DNA of 64,000 nt from Onchidella celtica (taxonomy: Eukaryota > Mollusca > Gastropoda > Systellommatophora > Onchidiidae), in the NCBI GenBank assembly GCA_963931925.1, contig OZ007569.1, forward strand, positions 50,774,101 through 50,838,100. Direction: 5' to 3'. The translations under genes were made by a program, and so were the position numbers. Every line of letters begins with the position of its first letter. Position 1 is the stretch's first letter. Below, one piece after another: positions 1 to 11,477 of this stretch. The notes under the pieces were generated by a model. It made no database searches. It was given only the letters and a program-made list of their open reading frames with translations, and was not told the DNA's origin.

Positions 1-2
1 CT

Positions 3-1367
3 GCGCCAGGACTGGATGGAATACCTTTCGAATTTTACAAAGTATTCTGGAATCAAATTAAGTCTCCACTTTTGGAATGTTTTAATCTCAGTCTTGAAAA
101 AGGAATCTTACCTTGGTCGTTACGTACTGGACTGATAACTCTTTTACACAAAGGTAAAGAATTAAGCAAAGATAACCTATCTAATTGGCGCCCGATCTCC
201 TTAACTAACACCGATTATAAAATTTTAACGAAAGCTTTAGCTATAAGATTAAGACAAATCCTAGATGAGATTATCGGGCATCAACAGGCAGGATTTATGA
301 AAGGAAGAAACGTATCCAGCATAATTAGGGAAATCGACGATGTTATTAATTTGGAAAGACAAAGAAAATCACAGGGTATCGTTTTTAGTATCCATTACGA
401 AAAAGCATTCGATACCATAAATGTACAGTTCATTCTAAGAGCTTTGTCAAAGTATGGCTTTGGCACCAACTTTATCAAATGGATTCAGGTTTTACTGACC
501 AATAGAATAGCATGTGTCAAGAATGCAGGATACATCTCGTCAGTCTTCCATATGGAAAGAGGAGTAAGACAAGGATGTCCGCTATCGCCATTAATTTTCA
601 TTTTGGCAGTAGAAATTTTTGCGTCGAAAATAAAACAAGATGAAAATATCAAAGGAATCAGTATCCCAAATGCATCCCATAGTATCAAAATAAAGCAATA
701 TGCGGATGACACTACAATGTTTCTAAGGGACTGGATTGACTATAGAGAAGTATTATCTAGGATTAAAGAATTCTCAATCTTCTCTGGGTTGAAACTAAAC
801 AAGACAAAATCCAAAATTCTGATCCCCGGTACTGGTGAAAGAGGAGATATGAATCAGTGTGGAATAGAAATAGTAGGTAACGGTAATCTAAAAATTCTAG
901 GCATATATTTTAATGCCAAAAAGTCAGCGGATGAAATAGAGGAAAACTGGTTACCAAGAATTCATAAAGTTCAGGAACTTTTTGGAAAATGGTCACAACG
1001 AGATCTTTCAATAATTGGGAAAATTCATATTGTTAAAACATTCGGAATTAGCCAATTTGTTCATATCATGCAAAGCATAACCCTCCCAGTAACAGCTCTT
1101 CAAAAACTTACACAAATAGTTTACAGGTTTCTTTGGAAAAAACGTTATACAAATAAAAGAGCATTTGAAAAGGTCAAACGTAAGGTGTTATGCAATAAGT
1201 ATAGCAATGGAGGATTAAATATGATTTGCATCACCAATATGCAGAATTCCATGATACTGAATTGGGCAAAAAAGCTACCATCTACAGAACATCAAGAATG
1301 GAAAGAGATTCCGTTATTCTGCAACCCCTTGGCGGGAAATATGCCTTTGAAGGATCAGTGTCGTTGA
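3..1367 (+). mobile_element. Tx1/L1-like LINE reverse transcriptase, 5' part (window-truncated)
   Basis: This is the reverse transcriptase region of a non-LTR retrotransposon. The frame is open from base 3, where it reads APGLDGIPFEFYKVFW, the conserved start of the RT fingers, so the endonuclease half lies outside the window. Further along are NWRPISLTNTDYKIL, Q-GF-GR, the first catalytic block near codon 110, GVRQGCPLSPL, and the YADD catalytic box followed by TTMF. The NTDYKIL block and the LGIYF thumb motif are typical of the L1/Tx1 clade. The frame stops at 1367, but the coding signal continues in another frame, so this copy carries a frameshift near 1340-1355 and is dead. It acts, when intact, in target-primed reverse transcription in the nucleus. 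It probably sits in an intron of DNAL1 or beyond that gene. Confidence 0.85.
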
Positions 1368-2293
1368 AGCTGTTCACCGGAATAGACCTAATTGATAGCT
1401 CCTTCTGGCGTAGAGTGTTGTCGACGTGGATATCTCTTCAGGTAAATGAAAGGGAAGAAAACCAAAGTTGGAACGAACCCCTGTTTAACAATAACAGTTT
1501 CACGTTCAAAAGCAAACATCTATTTTTCCCGAAATGCATCTCGAAAGGCATTTTAAGAGTTAAAGACATGTTCAGGGGAAATAACTTAATGAGCCTTGAA
1601 GCATTTCGGGAGTTATATGGAACCAACCCAAGATACTACCTAGACTATAATATTATTACAAATGCTCTAAGGAGTCGAGGACTTAAACATGTTGGAGTAA
1701 ACATAAATGAGCAACAGCTGAAAGTAATAAAATTTAGAGGATCCGAGATAGAACACATTTCAAGAAAAACATTTTATGAATTATTGCGTAGGGAAGAAGA
1801 TTTCCACACTAAAAACATCTGGCAAAACAAATATGGAATACAAGTGACAGAACAAAATTGGGAAATCTGCCATAATAGCACAAAGGAAACAAGACTTAGG
1901 GCTTTGCAGTGGAAAATCCTGCATAATATTTATCCAACAAATATTCTATTAAATAAAATGGGCATCAAAGATACAAAAAACTGTGAAGAATGTGGAACCA
2001 CCGACTTCTTAGAACATTTCTTTTTTACCTGCACAAATGTACAAAGAATGTGGCAGGACATTGAGAGCAGAGTAAATATACATTATAATACACATATATC
2101 TCTGAGTGAAGAAGTGGTTATGCTGGGACTAACAGAGAAAAACAAACACTGTCATAAGGAATTGCTATCATTTATTAATATGATAGTATTAATAGGCAAG
2201 CTGTCTATTTCCAAATTCAAGTATGGTAAAAAATCAAAACTTATTGACATATTCAACAGAGAAATCTCACTGAGAAAAATATATTTACCTTAG
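1330..2293 (+). mobile_element. Tx1/L1-like LINE, C-terminal part of ORF2 after a frameshift
   Basis: Continuation of the preceding LINE in a second frame. The last part of the protein is long, lysine-rich and ends with a Cys/His cluster (C-EECG, then EHFFFTC, followed by a Trp a few residues on), the C-terminal zinc-knuckle-like domain usual in Tx1/L1 ORF2 proteins. The open frame nominally starts at 1226, but the stretch before about 1330 is only the shadow of the RT frame. The stop is TAG at 2291-2293. No poly(A) or clear target duplication was found downstream, so the element's 3' end is not defined. Seen: the motifs and the frame change. Inferred: one original ORF. Confidence 0.75.
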
Positions 2294-3209
2294 AAATCTT
2301 TAGATATCCCACCCCAATAGGATTATCCCTATATAAAGCAGCAATCACAGCAAACACATGTAGTGAGAAATCAGTACTGACATTGGTGAAAACTGGCAGT
2401 TATGTATATAAATATATCTATTATTATACATGTCCTTGTTTTCTTGGCCTATATATTAGGTTATGTCTGAAATAGATATAGATAGAGTAGATTGTTCATT
2501 AGACGCTATTTGGGAAAAAGATCACGTGTCTCGTTAGCAACTAACAACTGCACCCTATCTCTGTCTTGATGTAGTATTTTAACACTACCAATAACACATC
2601 TTCCTACAGAAACTATATATAATTACCAAAGTCATGAAAGCCAAAGCATTTGGGTTTGTTATTCAGTATTTAAAATTTGGCAACGGAGGATCATCGGGAG
2701 GAAAGCTCGAGGTAAGAGGGTCTAGCCCCGCCCTCCCTGTCGCGAGGTGACGCCCCAAGAAGCGGGTGGCTTCGTCACGCGGCGGGTCTGAGAGCGGACA
2801 TCTCGGGGATCCCCGCCTTTTACACACATGGAATATCACAAACACATTTTGGAAAGACATAACTACGAAATTAAAAGACGAAACGATAAAGAAACGCACA
2901 TTTACACAAAACAGTCTCTATCTCTGTATCCTTAGGATAGGTCTTTTTATTAACAAAGCCACCCTAGTACGAGACAACGTGCAAAATATCCTGGCCTCAT
3001 TGGTGGCGACTAGACTCCCATCTGGAGTGGGCATGTGGGTTGCTCGCCTTGGGACTCCGTAAGGGAGCCAAGGAGGATAAGCTTAACTCTAACACAAGGA
3101 AAGCAAAGCATAAGGAAAAACCAGATAACCAACTAATCATCTTCTCCCAGCTTACATCAGGTTACACTATAGGCTATTATTATATCATATTGTATTGTAA
3201 GGCTTCGCA
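2294..3209. other. Stretch between two retroelements
   Basis: The first 350 bases are AT-rich and could be the 3' UTR of the LINE. Bases 2667-2830 form an abrupt GC-rich patch unlike its surroundings. The only open frames are short and have no recognisable motif. The right part may be decayed 5' sequence of the DIRS-like element, because that element's Gag should be much longer than what remains, but I cannot match it. Confidence 0.3.
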
Positions 3210-3218
3210 CAATACTAG

Positions 3219-3262
3219 GTGAGTACTAACAATGAAGCGTCTAGAATAGGAACGAGCAGGGG

Positions 3263-3294
<32 letters not shown>

Positions 3295-3452
3295 GTCGTG
3301 GAAGAGGATTTCGTGGCGGATTCAGCTATACTGGCCAGCAAAATCAACAAAGAGGCAATCAACATTATGGCTCTTATGGTCGGGGACGATACGGGAACTT
3401 CTTCAACCAGAGAGGACAGCGATATGGCAACGATGAGGATACAACTAGTTAG
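3219..3452 (+). pseudogene. DIRS element Gag remnant with RG-rich box
   Basis: About 78 codons remain. They begin with serine/asparagine-rich sequence, run into a lysine stretch made purely by a 29-base poly(A) tract (3263-3291), then an Arg/Gly/Tyr/Gln-rich segment (GRGRGFRGGF and repeated RG, YG, GNQ motifs) and an acidic end. Such RG-rich ends are nucleic-acid binding in many Gag proteins. No ATG is present at the left, so this is the end of a longer ORF. The frame stops at 3450-3452, 14 bases before the RT frame's first ATG. Confidence 0.55.
3263..3291 (+). repeat. 29-base poly(A) homopolymer inside Gag remnant
   Basis: An uninterrupted run of 29 A flanked by GGGG on both sides. It encodes nine lysines. 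Length is likely unstable in the genome or in the assembly. Confidence 0.9.
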
Positions 3453-3466
3453 GTCGAGGATGAAGA

Positions 3467-5281
3467 ATGCATTCTGAGTTCGCAGGCTGTGTTTCGCATT
3501 CCTTGCACTATTGGGAGAAACATATTAAAAACAAAACTGTTGTTGATTGGATAAAAAATGGAGTACCTATTCAGAGTATGCTCTTCTCGCAGCCAGAGCC
3601 ATTTGACTGTGCTAACAGAAAATTTAATACACAGGAATTCGAGTTTATCGATAAGGAAATACAAAACCTTGTCGCTGCGAAGTGTATTAAGAAGTGCAAT
3701 TTATTAGATTTAGAAGTTGGGTACATTTCCCCTATCAATGTGGTGCCAAAAAAGGACTCCTATAGATTAGTTACTGATCTCCGTGTGATAAACAATCATT
3801 GCAATGCACCGAAATTTAGATATGAAGACATAGACGATGTGATTCAAACTCTTGTGCCTACAGATCATATGGTAACATTTGACATTAAAAATGGTTTTTT
3901 CCACATACCGATACAGGAATGCGATACAAAATATTTCTGTTTTAGGTGGAAAAAGGTAGTATACAGGTGGACTGTACTACCATTTGGAGCGAATATATCA
4001 CCATACTATTTCTGCAAAGTGGTAAGGGCACTTGTAGGATATTTCAGAGAAAACGACATTCGTATGGTCTCCTATGTGGACGATTTTATAGTGGGTGCCG
4101 ATCCGGATAACATTCAAAATGATAGAGATTTCATCTTGAACGAACTTTCCAATTTTGGATTTAGGATCAATTTCAATAAATCTGTGCTTGCCCCGTCTAA
4201 CAGGGTCAAATACATTGGCTTTGTCATTGAGACCGATCCAGATTCAAATAGCATACGATTAAGCATACCCAAAGATCGTATTGTAAAGGTAAAATGGGAT
4301 ATTCGAAGAGTGCTTAAGGCTGGTAAAGTCTCTGCAAGGTTTTTTGGCAAGAATTACAGGACAACTGGTATCAATGACAAAGGCAGTGATTCCTACCAAA
4401 CTGTTTTTGAGAAATGCATATAGACTTTTAAGTCAGAAATCAGATTGGCAGCACTTACTGGAATTGAATATTAATGTGGAAAAGGACTTAATATGGTGGC
4501 TTAGGGCATTGGATTACTGGAATGGTCGATCTTTTGAGTCAAAATGTACAGAAACTGTGACAATAGAGACGGATGCGTCTCAGGAAGGCTGGGGGGCCAA
4601 GCTTACAGAAGGTTCAGACAGTCAGGATTACGCTCAGGGTTTCTGGAGTTTATCCATGAGTCAAAGGCACTCAAACGAGAGGGAATTAATGGCAGTATAT
4701 ATGAGCCTAAAAGCGTTTCTTCCTTGCTACTAACCGACAATGTTACGACGGCAGCTTACATCAATTTTCAAGGTGGTGTAAGTCAAACTCTAACACAAAC
4801 TGCAACAAATATATGGGCATTAATGTTGGAACACAACATAGAAGTGAAAGCAAAACATTTGAGTGGGAAAGAAAACTATGTGGCAGACTGTCTGAGCCGC
4901 CTGTCCAGCAAATACGAGTGGAGGCTCCATCCAAAACTATACAATTACATAGACAAAATATGGGGACCTCATACATGCGACCGTTTTGCTTCTTTCCTAA
5001 CAACTCAGTGCGACAAATACAATTCTATACATGCAGACCCAATGTCCAGTGGAATAGATGCCATTTCTCAGATGGATTGGCAAAGGGAAAACAATTTTGT
5101 AAATCCCCCCATCAGAATGATGAATCTGGTGGTCCAAACTATAATGCAACAAAAAGCAACAGCAACAATAATTGCTCCAGTGTGGAGGGCAACATGGTGG
5201 TACCAGAGATTAAGACATATGTCCATGGCTCCTCCAATAAAACTTCCCAAAGCAAATCAGTTCTGTGTCCAGATGGGGTGA
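3467..5281 (+). pseudogene. DIRS reverse transcriptase-RNase H, two frameshifts
   Basis: The frame from 3467 gives the RT: SPINVVPKKDSYRLVTDLR, then FDIKNGFFHIPI as motif A, VLPFGANISPYYF, and YVDDFIVG as the catalytic motif C. Near 4340 the coding signal jumps frame to 4344-4733, which carries the RNase H start (IETDAS, GWGA, ERELMAV). Near 4728 it jumps back to the first frame, giving LLTDNVTTAAYIN and HLSGKENYVADCLSRL, the last RNase H blocks, and ends at 5281. Two compensating frame changes disable the protein. The motif set is that of DIRS/Ngaro/PAT elements rather than of Ty3/gypsy. Confidence 0.85.
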
Positions 5282-5319
5282 CAAACACCAGAGCCTTTAA
5301 GGAACCTAAAGTGGCAATG

Positions 5320-6399
5320 GTTTGCTTGGAGGATCTGTGGTTAAACAAACTGAAAACTTTACACTGGCCTAAACCAGTATCAGAATGCTTTAAACATTTT
5401 ATTGCCCAGTCCACATTGGATCAATACAATAGCTATGTTAACAAGTACAGGCAATTTTGTATGGACAAATATAATTGTTTTCCACCAGAATATGAGGTAA
5501 GACAGGCTTCTGTTGCCTCGTTTTTGCATACAACTGCTTTAACATCTCAAAGACCACAGTCATTAATTAAAGTGACTTGGGCAGCCATTGTACATTACTA
5601 TGAGGCTATCAATTATGATATCAAATGTAGGGACCTATACAATTTGATGCATGCCATTGTTAAATCTCAGACAAAGATTCCCCAGGGTAGAACGCCTATT
5701 CCTGATATTGAACCTATCATAAACTTATTCAGAGAATGGGGGCTGAATGAGGCGCTTACAGGGGAAAAATTGAGACAAAAATGTTTGTCTCTTTTGTGTC
5801 TGACTGCCATATGTAGGCCGTCTGACTAGTCACCTAAGGTGGGTTTTCATAGAGATCAGGTTACTTTTAACGACGATGAAAGTGTCACCATAACGTTCTT
5901 TGGAATAAAGAATGACACGGATAGAAAGGGGTTTGAGGTCAGGTTGTCTCCCACGTCCGAGGAAATAAGTGACCCAGTAAAATGTTTGAAATCATACCTT
6001 GACAGAACCTCAACAGCTGATAGAGGTAGCGCTGGTCAGAAAACACCGGTATTTGTGTCACTTCACCCCCCATATAAGGCAATAGGGGTGTGTACTGTTT
6101 GTGCAGTTCTCAGAAAAACTCTGAGAGAGGCAGGCCTAGCGGAAGAATACACCGCGCGAAGCTTTCGTGCAGCTGGTGCCACGGCAGCGGTGAGGTCAGG
6201 TTGTGACCCAGAAGTCACAAGACAGATCGGGCGATGGAAGACACGGGATGTCTTTTATGAACATTATGTGTATCCAGGGTCAACTGAATCGATATCAAAC
6301 AAAATAGTTAACTTAAGGGTGCTTAGATTGATTATTACAATTGACTGTATGATCCTATGTTTACCAATTCGATTGGTGGGCGGACATAACTTTAATTAG
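5320..6399 (+). pseudogene. DIRS tyrosine recombinase with one nonsense codon
   Basis: A tyrosine recombinase used by DIRS elements to insert circular cDNA. The N-terminal core-binding part (STLDQYNSYVNKYRQFC) is followed by the catalytic domain, with the first Arg in AICRPSD, then RSFRAAGATAA as the second Arg box, GRWKTRDVF, and a C-terminal Tyr in YEHYVYP. A TAG at 5827-5829 directly after CRPSD interrupts the frame. The same frame resumes at once and runs to 6399. It lies directly 3' of the RNase H, the usual DIRS order. The left limit is approximate because the frame is open from 4813 as a shadow of RNase H. Confidence 0.8.
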
Positions 6400-6608
6400 C
6401 GGGATAGGTTCCTGCCCTTGTTTTGGTTTGTCGTTTGTTTTGAAATTGAATTACTTGTATGCAATGAATCATGCAGTACCCACATATTATATGATCTTGG
6501 AGCTAAGAACGTTATGTCTTATACTTCAGTGGGTCATGCTAATCCTTCAGTACTGGGTTAAATCATTTGAGACATTCTTACATTTTAGCACTGTCATCTC
6601 TCTACTAA

Positions 6609-6690
6609 TGGGCATATTATTGTTTTTATTTTTAATTCAATAAAACAATTTGTGTAAGACGCACAGCTTGACTTAAGTCTCTTGTGATCG
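6609..6690 (+). repeat. DIRS 3' direct repeat, copy 1
   Basis: Begins near GGGCATATTATTG and runs through a poly-T-like stretch into GTAAGACGCACAGC and CTTGACTTAAGTC. The same sequence recurs from 6853 with only scattered changes, 244 bp downstream. It fits the A/B split repeats of DIRS-type elements. Confidence 0.75.
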
Positions 6691-6725
6691 ATGTCAAGCA
6701 GTGCGTCGGAACTACTTTTCGTTCT

Positions 6726-6752
6726 CTCTAACACACAGGAAGTGTGTTAGAG
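6726..6752. repeat. Perfect 11-bp inverted repeat (hairpin) between DIRS repeats
   Basis: Arms CTCTAACACAC and GTGTGTTAGAG enclose a five-base loop. It lies between the two direct repeats of the DIRS-like element and may be part of its terminal structure or an RNA 3' end signal. Confidence 0.7.
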
Positions 6753-6852
6753 CAACGCTTTTCCAAGTTGCAATGTTGTATTTTTATGATTATTATGATA
6801 TAAATAGATGGTCATGGAGGTTATTAATGTTGGACTTGTAACTGGAAGAGTT

Positions 6853-6935
6853 GGGCATATTATTGTTTTTATTTTTAATTCAATAAAACAATTTGTGTAA
6901 GACGCACAGCTTGACTTAAGTCTTTTGTGACAGTT
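6853..6935 (+). repeat. DIRS 3' direct repeat, copy 2
   Basis: Near-identical to the copy at 6609-6690. The similarity ends shortly after the CTTGACTTAAGTC motif, which marks the right border of the element. Confidence 0.75.
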
Positions 6936-7127
6936 TTCAGAACACAGCTAGGACAACTATAATGATTAAAATTCCTTCACTTTTTCCCAGTAGGAAGGCT
7001 GGCAAATTATCCATATACTTCATGTTTCCTTTATTTAAAATGTAAATTTACACTTTGGCTGAAAGGCCAAAAAACAACAACAACAAAAAAATATTATGAT
7101 CTTCTTCTTCTTCTTTCGTTCACCAAT

Positions 7128-8050
7128 CTAAATCTGCAGATTTGTTCTTTTAATAAAATCTACGGTTTTCTGCAGTTCTGGCAGAGCACCATAGAGTTTG
7201 ATATTCAGGTCGGTGGGTTGGGGCCAATATGTTTCTCGCAGTGCTGAGAGGAGTGTGCAGTTCTGCAATATATGCTCCGTGTTTTGAGGAGACTGGCTGC
7301 ACTCGCATATGGCAGATGTTCCTATTTTGAACTTGGTGAACATGTGGTGGTGGAGCCTATTGTGACCAGTTCTTAGTCTGAACAATAGTACTTGATCCTC
7401 TCTGTTCAGGAGATGATATTTATCCTGTTGGTTTATTTGCTGCCGTCTGTTGTTTTTGATGAGGTTTTTCTTCTCATAGTAGTTTAGGAGGCACTGTGGC
7501 TGCTCCAGGCCGGAGCCCTCCTTGGCCAGTTGGTCTGCCTTCTCATTGCCTGGGACTCCACAATGTGATGGTATCCACTGTAGGACTATCCTGCTTCTAT
7601 TTCCAAGCTGTGTAAAACATTTCTTCAGGTCGTTAAGCTTGCCAGCTTGAAGGGCCTCAAGGACTGATCTTGCATCTGTGAGGAAGACGATGTTGCTGTC
7701 CTCTACTTGAAGCTCTGTGGCAGCTGTCATGAGGGCTTTGGCTTCTGATCCATAATTATTGCAGAAGGTTCCAGTTGGCATGCTAATTGCCGTTCTTGTC
7801 GAGTCTGGATACTCTATATACACTCCGGCACCTCCGTTTGTTACAGCATTCTCAGCAGAGCCATCTGTGTAGACTCGAACCCATGATTCGCTTGGATACT
7901 TGTCATCAAGTAGGCCGAGTACAGCAGTTCTTCTTTCTACTTCACTTTGTTCTCCCTTGTTGAAGACACCATCAACGTCTGTGTGTATCTGGACTTGGGT
8001 CTCTGTCTCCTCCGTCCAAGGGGTCTGTTCAGGTACAGATGTCAGGGGGT
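7128..8050 (-). pseudogene. LINE RNase H domain and C-terminal part
   Basis: Downstream part of the same LINE in a shifted frame. Coding sense is visible from about 8050 (SVPEQTPWTEE) and runs into YTDGS, the first RNase H catalytic Asp. SEAKALM holds the Glu, FLTDARSV the second Asp, and WIPSHCGVPGNEKAD the last His/Asp block. A Cys/His-containing tail follows (ICECSQSP, EHILQNC) and the frame ends at 7128. An RNase H 3' of the RT is characteristic of I and Nimb clade LINEs. It removes the RNA template during cDNA synthesis. Confidence 0.85.
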
Positions 8051-10750
8051 GGGCAATCTGGGGAAGGTGTGATAGCTGTCTTCTTATTCGCTTTGCCTTG
8101 TGAATAAAGCTCGTACGTTTCAGCCTTCCCCTTGCCAGGTCTCCTAGCTTCTTTCATTGGGTGATTCTCTATGCTGTTGAATTTCTCTGCCTGGATTGCC
8201 ACCCTGGTTTCTCTTCGTTCTGCAAGTGTTGCTATCTGGGTGATCTTCTCCATCTCCACAATGGGTGTTGACTTCATTGCTCCTGTGATGATGCGCAAAG
8301 CCTGGTTCTGAACTTTGTCTAACATCTGAAGGGCTGAGTTGGACGCTGAACTCCAGGCTGTTGAACCATATTCGAGGTGAGGGCGAATCCCTTGCTGATA
8401 CACATTCTTGAGAATTCTTTCTGTCGCTCCCCATGATGTGCCGCTCAGTTTCCTCAATATGGCTAGCTTTCTTCTAGCTTTTGTCTCTGCCCTCTCGATG
8501 TGATTCCTCCATGAGAGCCTGGTGTCGAATGTGACTCCTAGATAGGTTGGTGCTTTGTCTTCCTTGAGTGATGTCCCATTGAGCTTGATGGCTCCAGCAG
8601 TCTGTTTTGGAGACAGGGTGAAAAGAGTAGTGGACGACTTCTCTTCGTTGACTGTGACACACCACTTTTTCGTCCATGCTAAGAGGATGTCAGTGGCTCT
8701 TTGTAGTCTTCTTGTGGCAACTGTGGCATGTTCTTCCGTACACCACATAACTAGGTCATCTGCATATAGAGCTGTACGTATTCCGCAGGGTAGTTCTTGA
8801 ACTAGATCATTTATGAAGATCAGGAATAAGGTGGGTGATATTACTCCTCCCTGTGGCACACCGTGTCTCAGCAGTACCTTCTTGCTGTGACATCCATCCA
8901 GCTGGACTCTTGCTCTTCTGTTGTGTAGAAGGCTCTTGGTCCACTTGTACATGCTACCAGTCACTTTGTTGTCTCGCAGCTTCCTGAGTAGTCCGTCTTT
9001 CCAGACTTTGTCAAAGGCCTTTCGAAGGTCGATCCACACTGCTAATACTTGTTTCTTGTCCTGGAAGGCATCTTCAATGTCCTGTGACAGATAGGTTGCT
9101 TGATCCTCTGTGGAATAACACTGACGGAACCCTGCTTGCTGATCAGCCAGTAGGTGGTTGCTTTCCAGGTACCACTTCATTCTGTGGTTGACGATCCGTT
9201 CCATGGTCTTGCAGAGGCAGCTTGTCAAGCTTATTGGTCGATAGTTTCTTGCTGTTCCTTTGCCCTTTCCATTTTTGGGTATTGGGACCATGATTGCTTC
9301 TCGCCAGATCTGTGGTACTTCTCCAGTTTTCCAGCTGACGTTGAAGATCTCTAGTAATTTATTCAGAGCTCCGGATCCGAGTTTCTTGATCATCTCATTT
9401 GGTATTCCATCTGCACCTGGTGACTTCTGCAGTTTTAGTTTGCTAATGGCAAGGTCTAGTTCTTGCCGTGTGATCCTTGTGTTCATGACTTCTGGCTGGT
9501 CTCCTTCGTTTCTCTCCGGGGCCTTGTCATTTCTTGCCTCCTTTAACTTGCTTGTACTTACCTCTATGTTACAGTCCTTAGCAAACACATCTGCAAAAAC
9601 ATTCGCTGCTGTTTTCTTGGTTAGGGTCTTGCCATTCTCTTGCAAAGTGACTCTGATGTTACTATCTGTTCCTTCATCATTTAGAGCTTTAACCAGGTTC
9701 CATAGTTTCCTGCCGTCTTTTTCAAAGTTGAGGGAGGCTGTTTTCTCTTTCCAGCTCTTGCGTCGTGCCTGGAGCTTTCCTCTTTGAAATCTTGCCTTGG
9801 CTTGCTGGAGGGCATTGTGTTGCTGTTGTCCTGGGTTGTTTTCAGCCTGTATTCGTGCCTTTTCTACTTCTTGGTGGAGTTTGTCAAGATCCTTGTTCCA
9901 GTATGGTTTGTAGTTCTTTCGTGCTCCACGAGGTATTGTTTCCTTGGCAGCTTGAAGAATAGATGAGTTGAACTCTTGCACAATGGTGTTGATGTTTTTC
10001 CCTGTTGAAATTATACTTGTGGCAAGCACGCTTGTTCTGTGTCTGAACATCATCCAATTGGCCTTCTTGTAGTTCCATCTGGCAAGGGTGCTGCTGCTCT
10101 TTATTAGCTCGTTTTCCACCATGATGAAAACAGGGCGATGGTCACTTCCTCCAAGTTGTTTCCCCACAGTCCTTTTGATCTTCCAGTCCAGGTCTGGTGT
10201 ATAGAAGGCTATATCCGGTGTTGAGGTGGTATGCCAGCATCTTGAGTAAAATGTAGGTGGGTCTGTGGGCTGATTTATGAGAAGCAGTCCTAACTCATCC
10301 TGCCATGTTTCAACCTCCTCACCTCTCTTGTCCATGTGTTCATAGCCCCAGCTTTGGGAGTGGCTGTTGAAGTCTCCACATGCTATTAGCCTACCTCTAA
10401 AGGGAATTGTATCCAGGGACATGGATCGGTCGTTTGGGCAGTAATAATTGAGGATGTGGAATTCCGTCTGATCTGTCCTGATGTGTAGTAGATGATATTC
10501 TGCTCCCTCCATTAGCACTTGAATCTGGCTTGCTCTGATGTTGTTTCTCACCAAGGTTAGAATTCCTCCTTTTCTTCTGTCTGTCCGGTCGTTTCTAAAG
10601 CACTAGTATCCTCTTACCTTGAAAGCAACGTCTTTGCTGAGGTGGGTTTCTTGGATGCAGCAGATACTTACTTTCTCCTCAAAAAGGATGTTTTCTAGCT
10701 CTAACTTCTTGCTGTATCCATCTTTCTTGCTGTTGACTCCTTCAGCATTC
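8029..10750 (-). pseudogene. LINE ORF2: endonuclease plus reverse transcriptase
   Basis: Read right to left. The endonuclease begins near 10750 with IMHWNAEGVN and CCIQETHLS, is broken by an in-frame TAG at 10605-10603, and continues with ACGDFNSHSQSWG, PDIAFYTPDLDW and GSDHRPVFIM, the catalytic blocks of the APE-type nuclease. The RT follows: SPGADGIPNEMI, NYRPISLTSCL, QAGFRQ, VWIDLRKAFDKVW as motif A, GVPQGGVISPTLF, and ALYADDLVMW as the catalytic box. The frame ends at 8029 just after a run of five C on the coding strand. The real reading frame continues one base over into RNase H, so the stop is a homopolymer frameshift. The continuous frame without the TAG is 841 codons. Confidence 0.88.
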
Positions 10751-11144
10751 CAGTGCATTATCTTTAAAGGTTGCTCCTTATCTTTGATGGTTTGGCCAGT
10801 AGCATTCCTCTCCTGCCCCCCGGCTCCCCGGGGCAGTCGAGAGGGACCTCCAGTAGCTTGGGTGGGCCCCTTCGAGGCTGGGGGGCCCCTGGGGGGACTT
10901 CACAGGGCGAGCACCATGACGATAACTAACTGCAGACTTAGACATAATAGTGGAAAGGGTGCGTGGTATCTAGGTTAGGCGCCCTACTCTGGCCAGATAC
11001 CTCCGTCTTCAGCTTATTTTGCTAGAGCAGAGTTTGCTTATGCTCGGCGAGATGGCTCGGCCACATTTGTTTCACACCCCTGGTGGTGTTACTAAAGCCC
11101 CCTCACCGGCGACAAGGAGTGACCTCGAGGGGGAATATTATGAT

Positions 11145-11477
11145 AAATAATGTAAGACATTTAAAATTTAAATCATATATACAAAATAGGGAGAGTAAAA
11201 TTAACAAGAGATAGAATCGATGATGGACAATTTACTTCAGTGATATGCTCTTCATCTTTACACTAATAAATCGCTGTCAAAACTTCATCATACAGTAAAC
11301 TCTTTAGCCACAAATGTTCTGTCTTATCTCTTAGGTCTACATCTGTGTCTATACTATATATATTTGTGGACTTGAGATTTTTCGTTGCAAAAGGCTTCTG
11401 AACCACTCAACACTCAGACTTCAAATTTTATATGGTGCATCAGAATGGATGTAAGGGTGCACAGTTTTTAATAGAAG
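11145..11477. other. DNAL1 intron 4, no gene seen
   Basis: AT-rich sequence between the LINE and a short Helitron. I looked on the minus strand for the leucine-rich-repeat exons that should follow DNAL1 exon 4 and saw none. Confidence 0.5.

Larger units (their letters stand above)
3210..6935 (+). mobile_element. DIRS-like tyrosine-recombinase retroelement, decayed
   Basis: The order of domains is Gag-like RG-rich box, reverse transcriptase, RNase H, then tyrosine recombinase, which defines the DIRS order of retroelements. No LTR or DDE integrase is seen. Two near-identical direct repeats of about 80 bp at the 3' end (from 6609 and from 6853) fit the split direct repeats expected of DIRS/PAT elements. 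A 27-bp perfect hairpin sits between them. The coding part has two frameshifts and one nonsense codon, so this copy is not autonomous. Gag is nearly all missing and no matching left-end repeat was found, so the left boundary is approximate. Confidence 0.85.
7090..11144 (-). mobile_element. I/Nimb-like LINE with 11-bp target site duplication
   Basis: A whole insertion read on the minus strand. The 11-base sequence AATATTATGAT is present at 7090-7100 and again at 11134-11144, so the insert is 7101-11133 (about 4.0 kb). Its 3' end is a short AAG microsatellite next to the left duplication, instead of poly(A). The order is 5' UTR of about 370 bases, apurinic endonuclease, reverse transcriptase, RNase H, which is the I superfamily layout. 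The duplication is perfect, suggesting a fairly recent insertion, yet the ORF has a nonsense codon and a frameshift. No separate ORF1 was seen, so it may be incomplete at the 5' end. It lies in DNAL1 intron 4, in the same orientation as that gene. Confidence 0.88.

Noticed and set aside
5139..5414. 91-codon minus-strand frame
   Set aside because: Antisense shadow of the DIRS RNase H and recombinase.
9260..9787. 175-codon plus-strand frame
   Set aside because: Antisense shadow of the I-type LINE reverse transcriptase.
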